Shown here: positions 36,567 through 48,124 of the stretch, piece after piece
Position numbering within the stretch: the first letter of the stretch is position 1
Layout: each line of letters starts with the position of its first letter
Origin: Magnolia sinica
Taxonomy: Eukaryota > Streptophyta > Magnoliopsida > Magnoliales > Magnoliaceae
NCBI RefSeq assembly: GCF_029962835.1
Contig: NC_080577.1
Location: 6,510,001 to 6,574,000 of the forward strand
Length of the DNA stretch: 64,000 nucleotides
Reading direction: 5' to 3'
Translations under genes and position numbers: made by a program
Notes under the pieces: generated by a model
Told to the model about the DNA's origin: nothing
The model's database searches: none
What the model saw: only the letters and a program-made list of their open reading frames with translations

Positions 36567-38460
36567 ATATAAAAAACGGATCGTTCGTTTTTGATAGGGA
36601 TGATTAATTGGATCGTTCGTTTTAATATAAAAATAGGAAAATGTCCAACCAACAAGTTATATTTTAACATTGCATGTGGTAATAGGATTGCATTGATTTT
36701 ATCACTAAAAAATGGGGGGGGGGAGGAAGGGGAATAAGATTTGAGATATAAATGTGATTGATTGTATGGTTGAGATTACTTGATCCAATTTGAAGGTCTT
36801 AAAATCCCTCTTAAAAGTATTAGAATTTAATCCAACGGTCAGGATCTTCAAATCTGAAATGGTTTCCAGCGGGCCCCAAATCAACCATCATCACACGCCA
36901 CTGAAAACGAAGTTTGTGAGCTGATTTCCAAATATTGCAAATAAACAGCTGTACCATGGCCTAAGATTCAACAAATATTCTATTGGTGCGTAACCAATCC
37001 CAATCCAAGCAATTCTCTGGCTGCAATGCCTTTGATCATAGATTATAATTTTGGGCCTAGCCCCCAGCCCGGCTTGATTATTAGGCTTAGCAAAGTCTAG
37101 ATGAACTCGAGGGTGCATAATGGGTCAGAGAGTCTGGCCAACCTGTTGAGCACGGGCTCTAAACTTGGTCCGATAGGTGGTCCAGTCCAGTGATGAATGG
37201 CATGGCCTGGCTGGTTGGTTCAGTGCAATCACCAGGTGGGTGACCCTCATACAAAAAGAATGAGTGGTTCACATGATCTCGTCCCATGAGTGTTCATGTT
37301 TTAACGATCCAAACCATTCATTTGATGAGACTTGTTATTGATGGAGGATACTTATAAGGTGAAAATTCTTAGATTATAATATTTTTAACCTTGGATCATT
37401 GAACTCTTTTCTTAACTGGCCAGGGTCTTTTCAAACTGATTAAGGAGTACTGGACCAGGGCTTATGTGACTAGTGACAGGTTAGGTGGGCCATAGCCCAA
37501 ATGGAAGCCAAAAGAGGAATTTGCAAGCTCAAATCAATGAAATATGATTTTCCATATTCTCTCCTCTCTTAGCATTAAGTTGGGAAGGGTTATGACCTGA
37601 TTAAACCCCTTAACCATGCTTTTTACTAATGTATGTTGTGTGTATTAGTGATGCAATAACACTAACCACTGTGATAACAACTTTACTCACTTTCTAGATA
37701 ATTGTCATTCGATCCCAACCGTTTATAACTTAAAATGGAAAACAAGATTTTCAAGATGTTGTCATGGCCCAATTGGAAGATCAGGATTAGCCACCGGGAT
37801 TTGTCATGGATTCCTTTTTCTTTTTTATTTTATTTTTATTTTAATTGGATCAATAAGAAGACCTTGAATGGAAGTGCTGATTGGGCGGCTGGCCTAAGTA
37901 TGATTTTTGTACTTAGCCCGGCACAAGTCCAGACACTTTGGTCAGAAGTCCAATGTGGGCCCTTTTTTCGGCCCATAACTATTTGTTGTGAATGCCAATA
38001 CCTTGAGACACTTGTGTAAAATTTCTATTAGGTGGGCCCATACGATCAACATGGTTTGGATCTGACCCTTGGATTAATCGGCTTGAGCAAACCAGTGGAC
38101 TTGTATTAGTTGTGATCAACATGGGGCCACACATACAGTATTTAGATGGACATACACTCTATATAAAGTATGGAAACTCAATTAAGATGGAGAGTTGAAA
38201 TAGATTTAAATTACTCCAACCTTCTTTCTGATCCCTTTACTTGGACATCTGAAAAAATCTTCTTCCCCTCTCTGGTTTCCATACTGTAGAAATCTATCCT
38301 CATCCATCTATTAACAGGGATGGCCTTGCATCCAGGTAGGCAATTCAGATCAAGCTTTAGTTTCCAAGATTTATGTAGGGTATGATAAGGTATTCTACGA
38401 TTTAAGGCTTACAACTTTGTCATAAAGAGCCCGTCTAACAAAAATGTCTATAAAGCTCAC
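36567..38460. other. Intergenic DNA, no gene seen
   Basis: No supported gene. A G run at about 36714-36723 and scattered GGTGGGCC words occur. Frames up to about 95 codons (for example 37735-38019) lack recognisable domains. Confidence 0.4.
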
Positions 38461-38464
38461 CATC

Positions 38465-38890
38465 AGTTGCACCAGCTCATGTTATGATGTGAAGCTAATA
38501 TTAGGTGGAGATAATACCTGTGTGGGCCAAAGGGCATGAAAAAGTGAGGATGCGGATGCCCACATGGAAACCTTCTTAGCCTAAACATTTTGATTGTGTT
38601 GCTACTTGTGTGTTGTGTTCATGTTGATGGAATCCTTTTGTCAATAGGTTAGATAGAAAACAGATATCACAATGGGACCCAGGAATGTTTCTACGGTGGG
38701 CATCCCCATTCCCACTACTCCCACATTTATTCTTGGATCTTCTTGCTTTTTGGTCTACTATTCTAATATTTGTTAGAGCAATTGATGGATGAAGTGGATG
38801 TCACAAATGACATCAGGGTGGGCTCCATCAAGCTTATTGTTACACAGACTCACCTCAAAAACTGTTGTAGGAAGCTCCCATCCAATAGAG
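38465..38890. mobile_element. Diverged copy of the GTGGGCCCACC MITE
   Basis: The words GTGTGGGCCAAAGGGCATG, GATGCCCACATGG, AACCTTCTTAG and the inverted GACATCAGGGTGGGC follow the order of the family. Ends are poorly preserved. Confidence 0.45.
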
Positions 38891-38894
38891 GATG

Positions 38895-39182
38895 GCTATA
38901 TATATATATATAGTAAATAAGTAACTTATTACAAATAAGTAAGTTTAGTTCATTATTAATAATAAGCAACTTTTTACTTAAAATTATTTTATCAATTTAG
39001 TTATTTATTTATTTATTTATTTACTTTTCATGAGTTACTGAAAGAAGAGATGAAAGAGAGGAAAAACTAATAAGTATGTTGTTCACCAAGCATACTTATC
39101 TGCTTCATAAGTAGAAACTAAGATAAGTTACTTGAGGTATAAATAGCTTATATTAAGTAACTTATGATCTAAACACCTCCTT
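38895..39182. mobile_element. MITE with AAGTAACTTA-type ends
   Basis: AAATAAGTAACTTATTAC at the left and TAAGTAACTTATGATCTAAAC at the right bracket an AT-rich, non-coding body. It is related to the element at 19272-19592. A (TA)n tract borders it at about 38900-38912. Confidence 0.5.
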
Positions 39183-39612
39183 AGTTACTATTTTTTTTTG
39201 TTTACACTCGCACTCACACCCCACATACACTCATGCACTCACACCATAGTAGGTACTCGAATCCAAGACCTCATGTTGAAACTCTTGTGAGTCTATCATT
39301 GAGGCATGAGTACGGACCCTCTCTTAATTATCTTATTCGCTTAAGTTAGTTTAGTAATCATGATCGTAACAATAACTTGTGTTCTTAAGCCTATTTATTT
39401 TCATATTTAAAAAAAAAAAAAAAAACTTTATAACTTCTCACTTTTTTACTTCTTCCTCTCACACTTCCACGAGCTTCTCTCACTTTCGGGGTTCATATCA
39501 AAGGAGGCCCCACATGATGGATGGTCCACATCAAAGATTGGCTTTATATGATGGATCATCATATTAACATGGGGTCTACATCTAAAGTTGGCCACATGTA
39601 GCACATCTCTTG
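39183..39612. other. Intergenic DNA, no gene seen
   Basis: Non-coding, with a poly-A run at about 39408-39425. MITE-like words around ATGATGGATGGTCCACATC near 39515. Confidence 0.4.
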
Positions 39613-39919
39613 TAGGGCTTGTTTGGGAGCATGAACTTGGAACCCCTTGGATTCAAAACCCTTTGGATTTAAAATTCTCGGGTTGTGTTTGGTACCTTAG
39701 ATTCAGAATCCCCTATAATTCAAAAGTAGGTATGCATATTATATTTACACCGATTTGAATTTAATTACTAAAACTACTTTAATATATCTAAGTAGTGTAG
39801 GTACGTAATGTTGACACAATGGTTATAGTAAGCCCATTGAAATATATATTTTATCCAAAAATGATGAAATTCTAAGTCTCGGATGGGCCACAAGCACAAG
39901 ATCATATCCGAGTGACTAA

Positions 39920-40793
39920 GGGCCTGTTTGGCTAGGCAACTCCCATGGTATTAGGAGGGATGAGATTGCGATATCTCACCCGTCCATCCCGCGTTTGTGT
40001 TTGGGTAGGGCTATAACCCTCGGTACGGTGCAATCCCACGAAATCAGTTGAGGGAGTAGAGTCTTCAGGCGAGGGATTGCGAAATCCCTCTGGGATTCGC
40101 TGCCATCCCTCTTCTATCCTCGAGCCGATCCCATTGATTTTTCTCTCATCCCTCTTACAGCTCCCCTTCACTACTCCTTCCTCACCCGACATGATGAAGC
40201 AGACCCGAATAGATGAATATGTCATCTCCCGCCTCTACCCGATTGTCATCTGTGCTCCTCCTCCTTCTCATCCAATCCACCACCACCGACGCCCAATTCC
40301 TCACCACTCGCAATGCCGCAGCCCCCCAGTCGGCGTGGATCCAAAATCTACACTATCATCTTCGATGCCGGGAGTACCAGGAGCAAGGTCCATGTCTTCT
40401 GCTTTGACCACAACTTGGATCTCATCCCATCGGAAATGAACTCGAGTTCTACAGTTAGGTTACTTTCTCATACTATTTCATACTGCGTGCTCCCTTCTCA
40501 TCTCAACCATGCCATTCCTTCTTCTTCTTTTTTTAATTGACTGGAACTGTTGCATTGTATGTACGCAGAAGAATGAAGGATTACTGCAATCCCATGCCTA
40601 ACCAAACAGGCCAGATGTCTTGATCCCGGGATATGACCCACATCCCACGGACGTCCCAAACAAACCGTCCAATTCTGTCCCGGGATTGGTCCATCCCATG
40701 GGATTCCCTGCAATCCATTGACACCACCATCGTTACCTTAAATTTGATCCCATCCCTCCTAATACCATGGGATTTGCCCGGCCAAACATGCCT
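39920..40793 (+). mobile_element. PIF/Harbinger-like Pack-type element carrying an apyrase fragment
   Basis: The ends GGGCCTGTTTGGC (left) and, reverse complemented, AGGCATGTTTGGC (right) continue into a near-identical CCCATGGTATTAGGAGGGATG on both sides. TAA duplications flank it (39917-39919, 40794-40796). The 874-bp body has no transposase but holds the start of a nucleotide-hydrolysing apyrase gene. Such gene-carrying non-autonomous elements are known in plants as Pack-type elements. Confidence 0.85.
40213..40450 (+). pseudogene. Captured 5' fragment of an apyrase (GDA1/CD39) gene
   Basis: One frame gives a Leu-rich signal or anchor segment ([20 protein letters not shown]). A second frame, shifted by one step, gives [19 protein letters not shown] followed by [17 protein letters not shown] is apyrase conserved region 1 of the GDA1/CD39 family, which hydrolyses nucleoside tri- and diphosphates in the Golgi or outside the cell. 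Only the N-terminal part is present (about 75 residues of a usual 420-470). The frame shift and a Gly-to-Arg change in region 1 argue against function. An acceptor-like TGTACGCAG at about 40560-40568 suggests that part of intron 1 was captured too. Confidence 0.8.
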
Positions 40794-41005
40794 TAATGAT
40801 TTTTAACTATTGATTTGCATGGACAATGTTTAGATAGCACAAATCATCATATAAAATAATTGTAATGATACAATTGATAATACGATTGTTTTGAGATATC
40901 AACGGTGAGCCATGTGCCCCATATATTAATGGTCTAGTTACACACATGTTATACACGTAACTCTTTGAAGGATTTTTAGATGTAATCCAAGCTTTTACCC
41001 TGGAA

Positions 41006-41690
41006 TTGTGTCTGCCTTAGAGTTGGCCCTATCCTGGCCCAAGCGCAGGAGGTTGACAACCTTACATCCAGGCCATTCAAATAGTGCCCCAGTTGAATGG
41101 AGCATCATCAGGATCACACTTTCACCATCGCAATCCATGGTAAAAGCTGATTAAAGAGAAAATTCAGTGGTCCAAAGTCAACGTAGAGAGTGATAAAGCT
41201 CGTGAAGAAGGCATGAGATGGATGATACGTAGGGTTGCGATGGATGATCTGCGGTCAAAAAAAAAAAAAGTTAAAAATTGCGTAAGTGGAATATAATTCA
41301 TGAAAAATAAACGGTTCAAATTACAGATGACATCTTAGATGTACCATGAACCGTAAATTATACGAATTGGGTTATCTGACTATCAGATTAGTGGATATTG
41401 GACGGCCAAACATAAAATATCCGACGGTTTTCTTTCAACAATCAAAATTTCACAAATCAGGGGTCACAGAACTGTTCAACCAAATTAATTTGATGAATGA
41501 GACATGGATGCATAGGGATTCAAAATTTCATCGGCTCAATTTAAGTCAATATATGCCACATATAGCGCCTGCCTATCAAGTGTTCCTTGTAGCGAGAGTA
41601 ACGTATGACTCCCAGATCCTGACACTACTTGGCGAAGCGGAAGCGGATTGCGTGATGTGGCAGACACCACCAACCTCAGTAGTGTGTTGA
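41006..41690. other. Intergenic DNA, no gene seen
   Basis: Unassigned. The frame at 41346-41690 (114 codons) has no recognisable motif and ends at a MITE border. A poly-A run lies at 41258-41270. Confidence 0.35.
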
Positions 41691-41691
41691 C

Positions 41692-42115
41692 GTCACCAAG
41701 TTCTGTGGGCCCAATATGATGTATGTGTTATATCCACACCGTCAATCCGTTTTTAGAGATAATTTTATGGAGTGGGCCCAAAAATGAGGAAAGTCCAAAT
41801 CTCAAGTGGATCACACCACGTAAAGCAGTTTTGACAATAATGTACACCGCTGAAACATTTATAGGGATTATTATGATGTTTATTTGCACTCACAGTCACA
41901 GACCTGAACAAAGGAAAAAAATATCAGCTTTATCTAAAACTCCTGTGCCCCTAAGAACTTTTCAACGGTAGCCGTTCAATTTCCATAGTGTGGTCCACTT
42001 GAGCTCTGGTTCTGAATCATTATTTGGGGCCATTCCCTAAAATGCTCTAAAAAAATGTATTGACGGTGTAGATATAACACATACATCATGGTGGGCCACA
42101 TAACTTGGTAACCTG
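41692..42115. mobile_element. Palindromic MITE of the GTGGGCCCACC family
   Basis: The left end TCACCAAGTTCTGTGGGCCCA and the right end, reverse complemented TTACCAAGTTATGTGGCCCACC, are inverted. They lead into GATGTATGTGTTATATCCACACC on the left and its complement on the right. Non-coding. Confidence 0.75.
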
Positions 42116-42213
42116 GTGAAATCAACACACCAGCCAGGTCAGTGGTGCGTGCCACGCAATCCGCTTCCATAACGAAGCAGGCAGGCGAAAAGGTTGCTTC
42201 TGCTCGAGAAGAA

Positions 42214-43225
42214 GAGAAATTTCCTACTGTACGACCCATTTATGGCCCACCAGCCATTTGAAGCCCACCTCTTTTTAAGCTTCCAAGAATACTCCCCTGT
42301 GTACGGCCGACTTTTCAAGGGACCAAAATACCCCCGTCATTCATTCCTTCCGGAGGCCGATTGGCTGGGGTGCGAAGACGAGCGCTGACGCTCCTCCACA
42401 TGGCCCCCACAATGATGTATTTATTATATCCACACCGTTCATCCATATTTCGAGATCATTTCAGAGCATTATCGGAAAAAAGAATCATATCCACATATCA
42501 ACTGGACCACACCACAAATAGCAGCAGTAAACTTGATTTTCACTATTAAAAATTTCATAGGGCCCACCATAACATATATTTTCCATCCAATCTATTCATA
42601 AGGTCACAAAGACCTGGATGAAGAGGAAAAACAAATTTCATATTGATCTAAAACTTCTGTGACCCCTAACAGGATTTCAATGGTAGATGTTCAATCCTCC
42701 ACTGCCCCTTTTACGGTGTGGTCCATTTGATAGCTAGATCTGTCTTATTTTTTCGTCTCAAGCCTTAATACAAGTTCGCCAAATATATGGATGGTTTGGA
42801 TATAACACATACATCATAATGGGACCCACAAAAGCGGTGGGGATTACAACAGCGAAAAATAAAAATAAAAAAAAATAAACTAGGAACTTAAGGCTACGGG
42901 GTTTTCTATAGCTACGGATTATAACCGTAGCTATAGTTGCAGCCCGTGCCATTTCGATATGTCCTTTCATGTGTATCGAAGGTCTTTCGATTAATCAAAA
43001 AAGGTCCAGAACTGTCTAGCGAGTTTGCCTCAAAAATCCTGCAATTTTCGATACATATCGAAGCGTATTTGATATGTATTGAAGGTATTTCACCAATAGC
43101 TACGGATTATAACCGTAGCCATATCTGTAGTCTGTCCTGGTCAATGAAATTTTTATTATTTTTTATTTTATTTATTTATTTTACATGGAGAACTTTATTC
43201 TACCTACAATTTCCTCTAATACATA

Positions 43226-43323
<98 letters not shown>

Positions 43324-43490
43324 CATACAAAATATTTTTCTCTCTTTTTTTTTTCATTACTTTCTTTATTCATTTAACAAGAATATCTTATAAACCAAAA
43401 TTAGTTACTTGATGTACCTTATATGATTTTGGGGCAGGAGAAGCTACTTTAGCCAACCAACATGGTTATTTTTCAAGATTCCATCAGGTC
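42214..43490 (+). repeat. Left inverted arm of the foldback element
   Basis: In order it has the terminal motif, GACGAGCGCTGACGCTCC at about 42376, a MITE copy (about 42398-42830), the TAGCTACGGATTATAACCGTAGC unit (about 42909-43125), a long (AT)n tract, and an LTR-like fragment at about 43421-43465. It pairs with 46850-48124. Confidence 0.85.
43229..43321 (+). repeat. (AT)n microsatellite
   Basis: About 92 bp of unbroken AT repeats within the left arm. The right arm has only a short AT-rich stretch in the matching place (about 47033-47062), so the tract expanded after the arms formed or the right one contracted. Confidence 0.97.
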
Positions 43491-46312
43491 GATGGTCGAA
43501 AATTCATTTCATTCACTTCGCAGTCAATTTCAATCCGTTCACGGTCAATTTCGTTCATTTCATTTACTTCGTGATCAATTCCATGCATTTCACAGTCATT
43601 CCCGATAATTCCGTGTTGATTCACGGTCATTTCCATGCATTTCACGGTCAATTCCCTTCACTTCACGGTCATTTCCATGCATTTCACAGTCAATTCGCTT
43701 CACTTCACGGTCATTTCTATGCATTTCATGGTCATTCCCGACGATTCCGTGTTGATTCACGGTCATTTCTAGGCATTTCATGGTCAATTCGCTTCACTTC
43801 ATGGTCATTTCTATGCATTGCATGGTCATTCCCGGTTATTCCGTGTTGATTCACGGTCATTTCCACGCATTTCACGGCCAATTCCCTTCACTTCACAGTC
43901 ATTTCCACGCATTTCACGGTCAATTCCCTTTACTTCACGATCATTTCTATGCATTTCATGGTCATTCCCGACGATTCCGTGTTGATTCACGGTCATTTCC
44001 ATGCATTTCACGGTCAATTCCCTACACTTCACAGTTATTTCCACGCATTTCACGGTCAATTGTTGATTCACGGTCATTTTCATGCATTTCACGGTCAACT
44101 CCCTTCACTTCACGGTCATTTCCACGCATTTCACGGTCAATTCCCTTTACTTCACAATCATTTCTATGCATTTCATGGTCATTTCCGACGATTCCGTGTT
44201 GATTCACAGTCATTTCCACGCATTTCATGGTCAATTCCCTTCACTTCACGGTCATTTCCACGTATTTCACGGTCAATTCGCTTCACTTCACGGTCATTTC
44301 TATGCATTGCACGGTCATTCCCGGTTATTCCGTGTTGATTCACGGTCATTTCCATGCATTTCACAATCAATTCCCTTCATGTCACGGTCATTTCCACACA
44401 TTTCATGGTCAATTCCCTTTACTTCACGGTCATTTCTATCCATTTCATGGTCATTCCCAATGATTCCGTGTTGATTCACGGTCATTTTCACGCATTTCAC
44501 GGTCAATTTTCTTCACTTCATGGTCATTTCCATGCATTTCATGGTCAATTCCCTTCACTTCACGATCATTTCTATGCATTTCATGGTCATTCCCGACGAT
44601 TCCGTGTTGATTCACAGTCATTTCCATGCATTTCACGGTCAATTCCCTTCACTTCACGGTCATTTCCACGCATTTCACAGTCAATCCGCTTCACATCACG
44701 GTCTTTCCATGCATTTCGCAGTCATTCCCTTACATACTTTCATTTACTTGGCCATTTCCAACATTTCACGATCAATTCGTTCACTTCACGGCCATTTCTA
44801 TGATTTCATGGTTATTCGACGATTATTCATTTTCCACGCATTTCACTGGCCAATTCCCTTCACTTCACTTCCACGATTTCACTTCACTTCACATCACGGC
44901 CATTTCCATGCATTTCACGGCCATTCCTGGTGATTCCGTTCATGGCCATTTTCACGCATTTCACTTCCTTCACTTCACGGCCATTTCCACGCATTTCCAT
45001 GCATTTCACGGTCATTCCCAGTGATTCCGTGTTGATTCACCCTCATTTCCACGCATTTCACGGTCAATTCCCTTTACTTCACGGTCATTTCCACGCATTT
45101 CACTGTCAATTCCCTTCACTTACCGTCATTTCCATGCATTTCACGATCATTCCCGGCGATTTCGTGTTGATTCACTGTCATTTCCACGCATTTCACGATC
45201 CATTTCCTTCACTTCACTGTCATTTCCACGCATTTCACGATCCATTTCCTTCACTTCATGGTCATTTCCACGCATATTATGGTTAATTCGCTTCACTTCA
45301 CTGTCATTTCTATGCATTTCATGGTCATTCCCGCCGATTCCGTGTTGATTCACGGTCATTTTCACACATTTCACGGTCAATTCCCTTCACTTCACGGTCA
45401 TTTCCACGCATTTCTCGGTCAATTCACTTCACATCATGGTCATTTCCATGCATTTCACGGTCATTTCCACGCATTTCACCGTCAATTCCCTTCACTTCAC
45501 GGTCATTTCCACGCATTTCATGGTTAACTTGCTTCACGTCGGTCAATTCCTTCACTTTACGGTCATTTCCACACATTTCACGGTCAATTCGCTTCACTTC
45601 ACGGTCAATTTCATGCATTTCATGGTCATTCTCGGCGATTCCGTGTTGATTCGCGATCATTTCCATGCATTTCACGGTCAATTCCCTTCACTTCACAGTC
45701 ATTTGAAATGCATTTCACGATCATTCTCGGTGATTCCGTGTTCATTCATGGTCAATCCAACGCACTTCACGGTCAATTCACTTCACTTCATGGCCATTTC
45801 CATGTATTTCGCGATCGATTCACTTTAACTTCACCATCATTTTCATGCATTTCACGGTCATTCCCGGCGATTCCATGTTCATTCACAGTCAATTCAACGC
45901 ACTTCACGGTCAATTCACTTCACTTCACGCCCATTTCCTCACATTTCGCGGTCAATTCACTTCACTTCATCATCATTTCCATGCATTTCACGGTCATTCC
46001 CGGCAATTCCGTGTTCATTCACGGTCAATTCGACGCACTTCACTATCAATTCACTTCACTTCACGGCCATTTCTTCGCATTTCGCGGTCAATTCACTTCA
46101 CTTCACCGTCATTTCCATGCAATTCATGGTCAATTCCCGGCAATTCCGTGTTCATTCACGATCAATTCGACGCACTTCACGGACAATTCACTTCACTTAA
46201 CAGCCATTTCCATGCATTTCACGGTCATTCCCGGCGATTCCGTGTTCATTCACGGTCAATTTAATGCACTTCACGGTCAATTCACTTCACTTCATGCCCA
46301 TTTCCACACACC
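43484..46312 (+). repeat. Satellite-like tandem array, forward half
   Basis: About 2.8 kb of repeats is built from a roughly 42-bp word pair (TTCACGGTCATTTCCACGCA and TTTCACGGTCAATTCCCTTC), punctuated by GATTCCGTGTTGATTCAC about every 135-137 bp, which gives a higher-order unit near 136 bp. From about 45730 the spacer changes to GATTCCGTGTTCATTCAC, so two subfamilies lie in sequence. Stop-free frames of up to 210 codons on both strands follow from the repeat and are not genes. Confidence 0.93.
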
Positions 46313-46858
46313 GAAGTGCGTGGAAATGGCCGTGAAGTGAAGTAAATTGACTGTGAAATGCATGAAAATGACCGTGAAGTGAAGTGAATTGACCGCGAAG
46401 TGCATGGAAATGGCTGTGAAGTGAAGTGAATTGACCGTGAAGTGTGTCGAATTGACTGTGAATGAACACGGAATTGCTGGGAATGACCGTGAAATGCATG
46501 GAAATGACGGTGAAGTGAAGTGAATTGACCGCAAAATGCGAGGAAATGGTCGTGAAGTGAAGTGAATTGACCGTGAAGTGCGTCGAATTGACCGTGAATG
46601 AACACGGAAATGCCGGAAATGACCGTGAAATGCATAGAAATGACGGTGAAGTGAAGTGAATTGACATCGAAATGTGAGGAAATGGCCGTGAAGTGAAGTG
46701 AATTGACCGTGAAATGCGTGGAAATGACCGTGAATCAACACGAAATCGGCGGGAATGACCGTGAAATGCATGGAATTGATCGCGAAGTAAATGAAATGAA
46801 CGAAATTTACCGCGAACGGATTGAAATTGAACGCGAAGTGAATGAAATGGATTTTCAA
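46313..46858 (-). repeat. Satellite-like tandem array, inverted half
   Basis: About 0.55 kb of the same repeats in reverse orientation (GGAAATGACCGTGAAATGC, GTGAATGAACACGGAAT). The punctuating motif recurs about every 136 bp (near 46463 and 46599). This half is about five times shorter than the forward half. The point of inversion is near 46305-46316. Confidence 0.93.
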
Positions 46859-48124
46859 CCATTGACCTGATGAAATCTTGAAAAATAATCAGGTTGGTTG
46901 GCTAAAGTAGCTTCTCCTACCCAAAATCATATAGGGTACGTCAAGTAACTAATTTTAGTTTATAATATATTCTTGTTAAATGAATAAAGAAAAAAATGAA
47001 AAAAAGAGAGAAATTTTCTTTTATATGCTCATAGATATATGTTTATATAAATATATATTAGAGAAAATTGTAGGTAGAATAAAATTCTCCATGTAAAAAA
47101 ATAAAATTAAAAAAAATTCATAGACTTGCACAGACTACAGTTATGGATATGGTTATAATCCGTAGCTGTCGGTAAAAATACCTTTAATACATATCGAATA
47201 CTCTTTGATATGTATCGAAAATTGTAGGAAGTTTGAGGCAAACTCGCTGGACAGCTCTGTACCCTTTTCAATTAATTGAAAGACCTTCGATTCATATTGA
47301 AAGAGATATCGAAAGACTCTCGATACATATAAAAGGATATATGAAAATGCCATGGACTACGGGTATGGCTACGGTTATAATCCGTAGCTATAGAAAACCC
47401 CCTACCCTTCCTGGTTATTTATTTATTATTATTATTTTTTAAAAAAGATTTTTGCTATTATAATCCCCTCTGCTTTTTGTGGGTCCTATTATGAGGTATG
47501 TGTTATATCCAAACCGTCCATCTATTTGGCAAACTCATATTAAGGCTTGAGACGAAAAATAAGACAGATCTAGCTATCAACTGGACCACACCGTAAAAGG
47601 CTTCAGAGGATTGAACGTTTACCATTGAAACCTTTTTAGGGGTCACAGAAGTTTTGGATCATTATGAAATTTATTTTTCCTCTTCATCCAGGTCTTTGTG
47701 ACCTTATGAATAGATGGGATGGAAAATAAATTTTATGGTGGGCCCTACAAAATTTTTAAAGGTGAAAATCAATTTTCCCGCTGCTCTTTGTGGTGTGGTC
47801 CAGTTGATCATTGGGTATGATTTTTTCTTTTTGATAATGCTCCGAAATGATCTCGAAATATGGATGAACGTTGTGGATATAATAAATACATAACTGTGGG
47901 GCCCATGTAACTTTGATATCTTTTGAACCGTTCGTACAACTCGGAGTTCGAGGAGCGTCAGCGCTCGTCTTCGAGCACCAGGCAAGCTGCTTCCGGAAAG
48001 AAAGCAGGGGCATTTTCGACCTGAGAAATGGGACCGTACAGCTGGGCTTCTTCTTTGGAGGTAAAAAGCAAGTGGGCTTAAAAAGGTTGTGGCCATATAC
48101 TGGTCGTACAGTTGGAAATTTCTA
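46850..48124 (-). repeat. Right inverted arm of the foldback element
   Basis: This is the reverse complement of the left arm and keeps the same order of parts: the LTR-like fragment at about 46893-46935, the TAACCGTAGC palindrome region about 47140-47390, the MITE copy about 47465-47905, GGAGCGTCAGCGCTCGTC at about 47952, and the terminal motif. It lacks the long (AT)n tract of the left arm. Confidence 0.85.

Larger units (their letters stand above)
39617..41005. mobile_element. Truncated copy of the 31007-type PIF-like element, interrupted
   Basis: The left part GGGCTTGTTTGGGAGCATG...GGAACCCCTTGG matches the element at 31007. The interior GATGGGCCACAAGCACAAGATCA is cut by the insertion at 39920-40793 and resumes with TTGATTTGCATGGACAATG. 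The right end stops near TGTAATCCAAGC at about 40999, so the terminal repeat is missing. Confidence 0.65.
42214..48124. mobile_element. Mutator-like foldback element enclosing an inverted satellite array
   Basis: The termini GAGAAATTTCCTACTGTACGACC (left) and, reverse complemented, TAGAAATTTCCAACTGTACGACC (right) begin arms of roughly 1.28 kb (about 42214-43490 and 46850-48124). Perfect 9-bp direct repeats CGAGAAGAA flank the element (42205-42213, 48125-48133). A 9-bp duplication with long inverted ends is typical of Mutator-like elements. Each arm holds a copy of the GTGGGCCCACC MITE, a TAGCTACGGATTATAACCGTAGC palindromic unit and a short gypsy-LTR fragment, in mirror order. The centre is a tandem array of TTCACGGTCATTTCC-type repeats that flips orientation near 46312. 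No transposase is seen, so movement would need enzymes from elsewhere. Confidence 0.9.

Noticed and set aside
40077-40439. A 120-codon frame as a functional apyrase-like gene
   Set aside because: The frame does not carry the apyrase motif. That motif lies in another frame, the fragment covers only the N-terminus, and it sits inside a transposon.
43571-46862. Many overlapping open frames of 60-210 codons on both strands, His/Phe/Ser-rich
   Set aside because: The tandem repeat simply lacks stop codons in several frames. The frames repeat the same words and exist on both strands at once.
42909-47390. CRISPR-like appearance of regularly spaced repeats
   Set aside because: The DNA is eukaryotic nuclear sequence. 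The spacers are themselves repeats and no cas-like gene exists.
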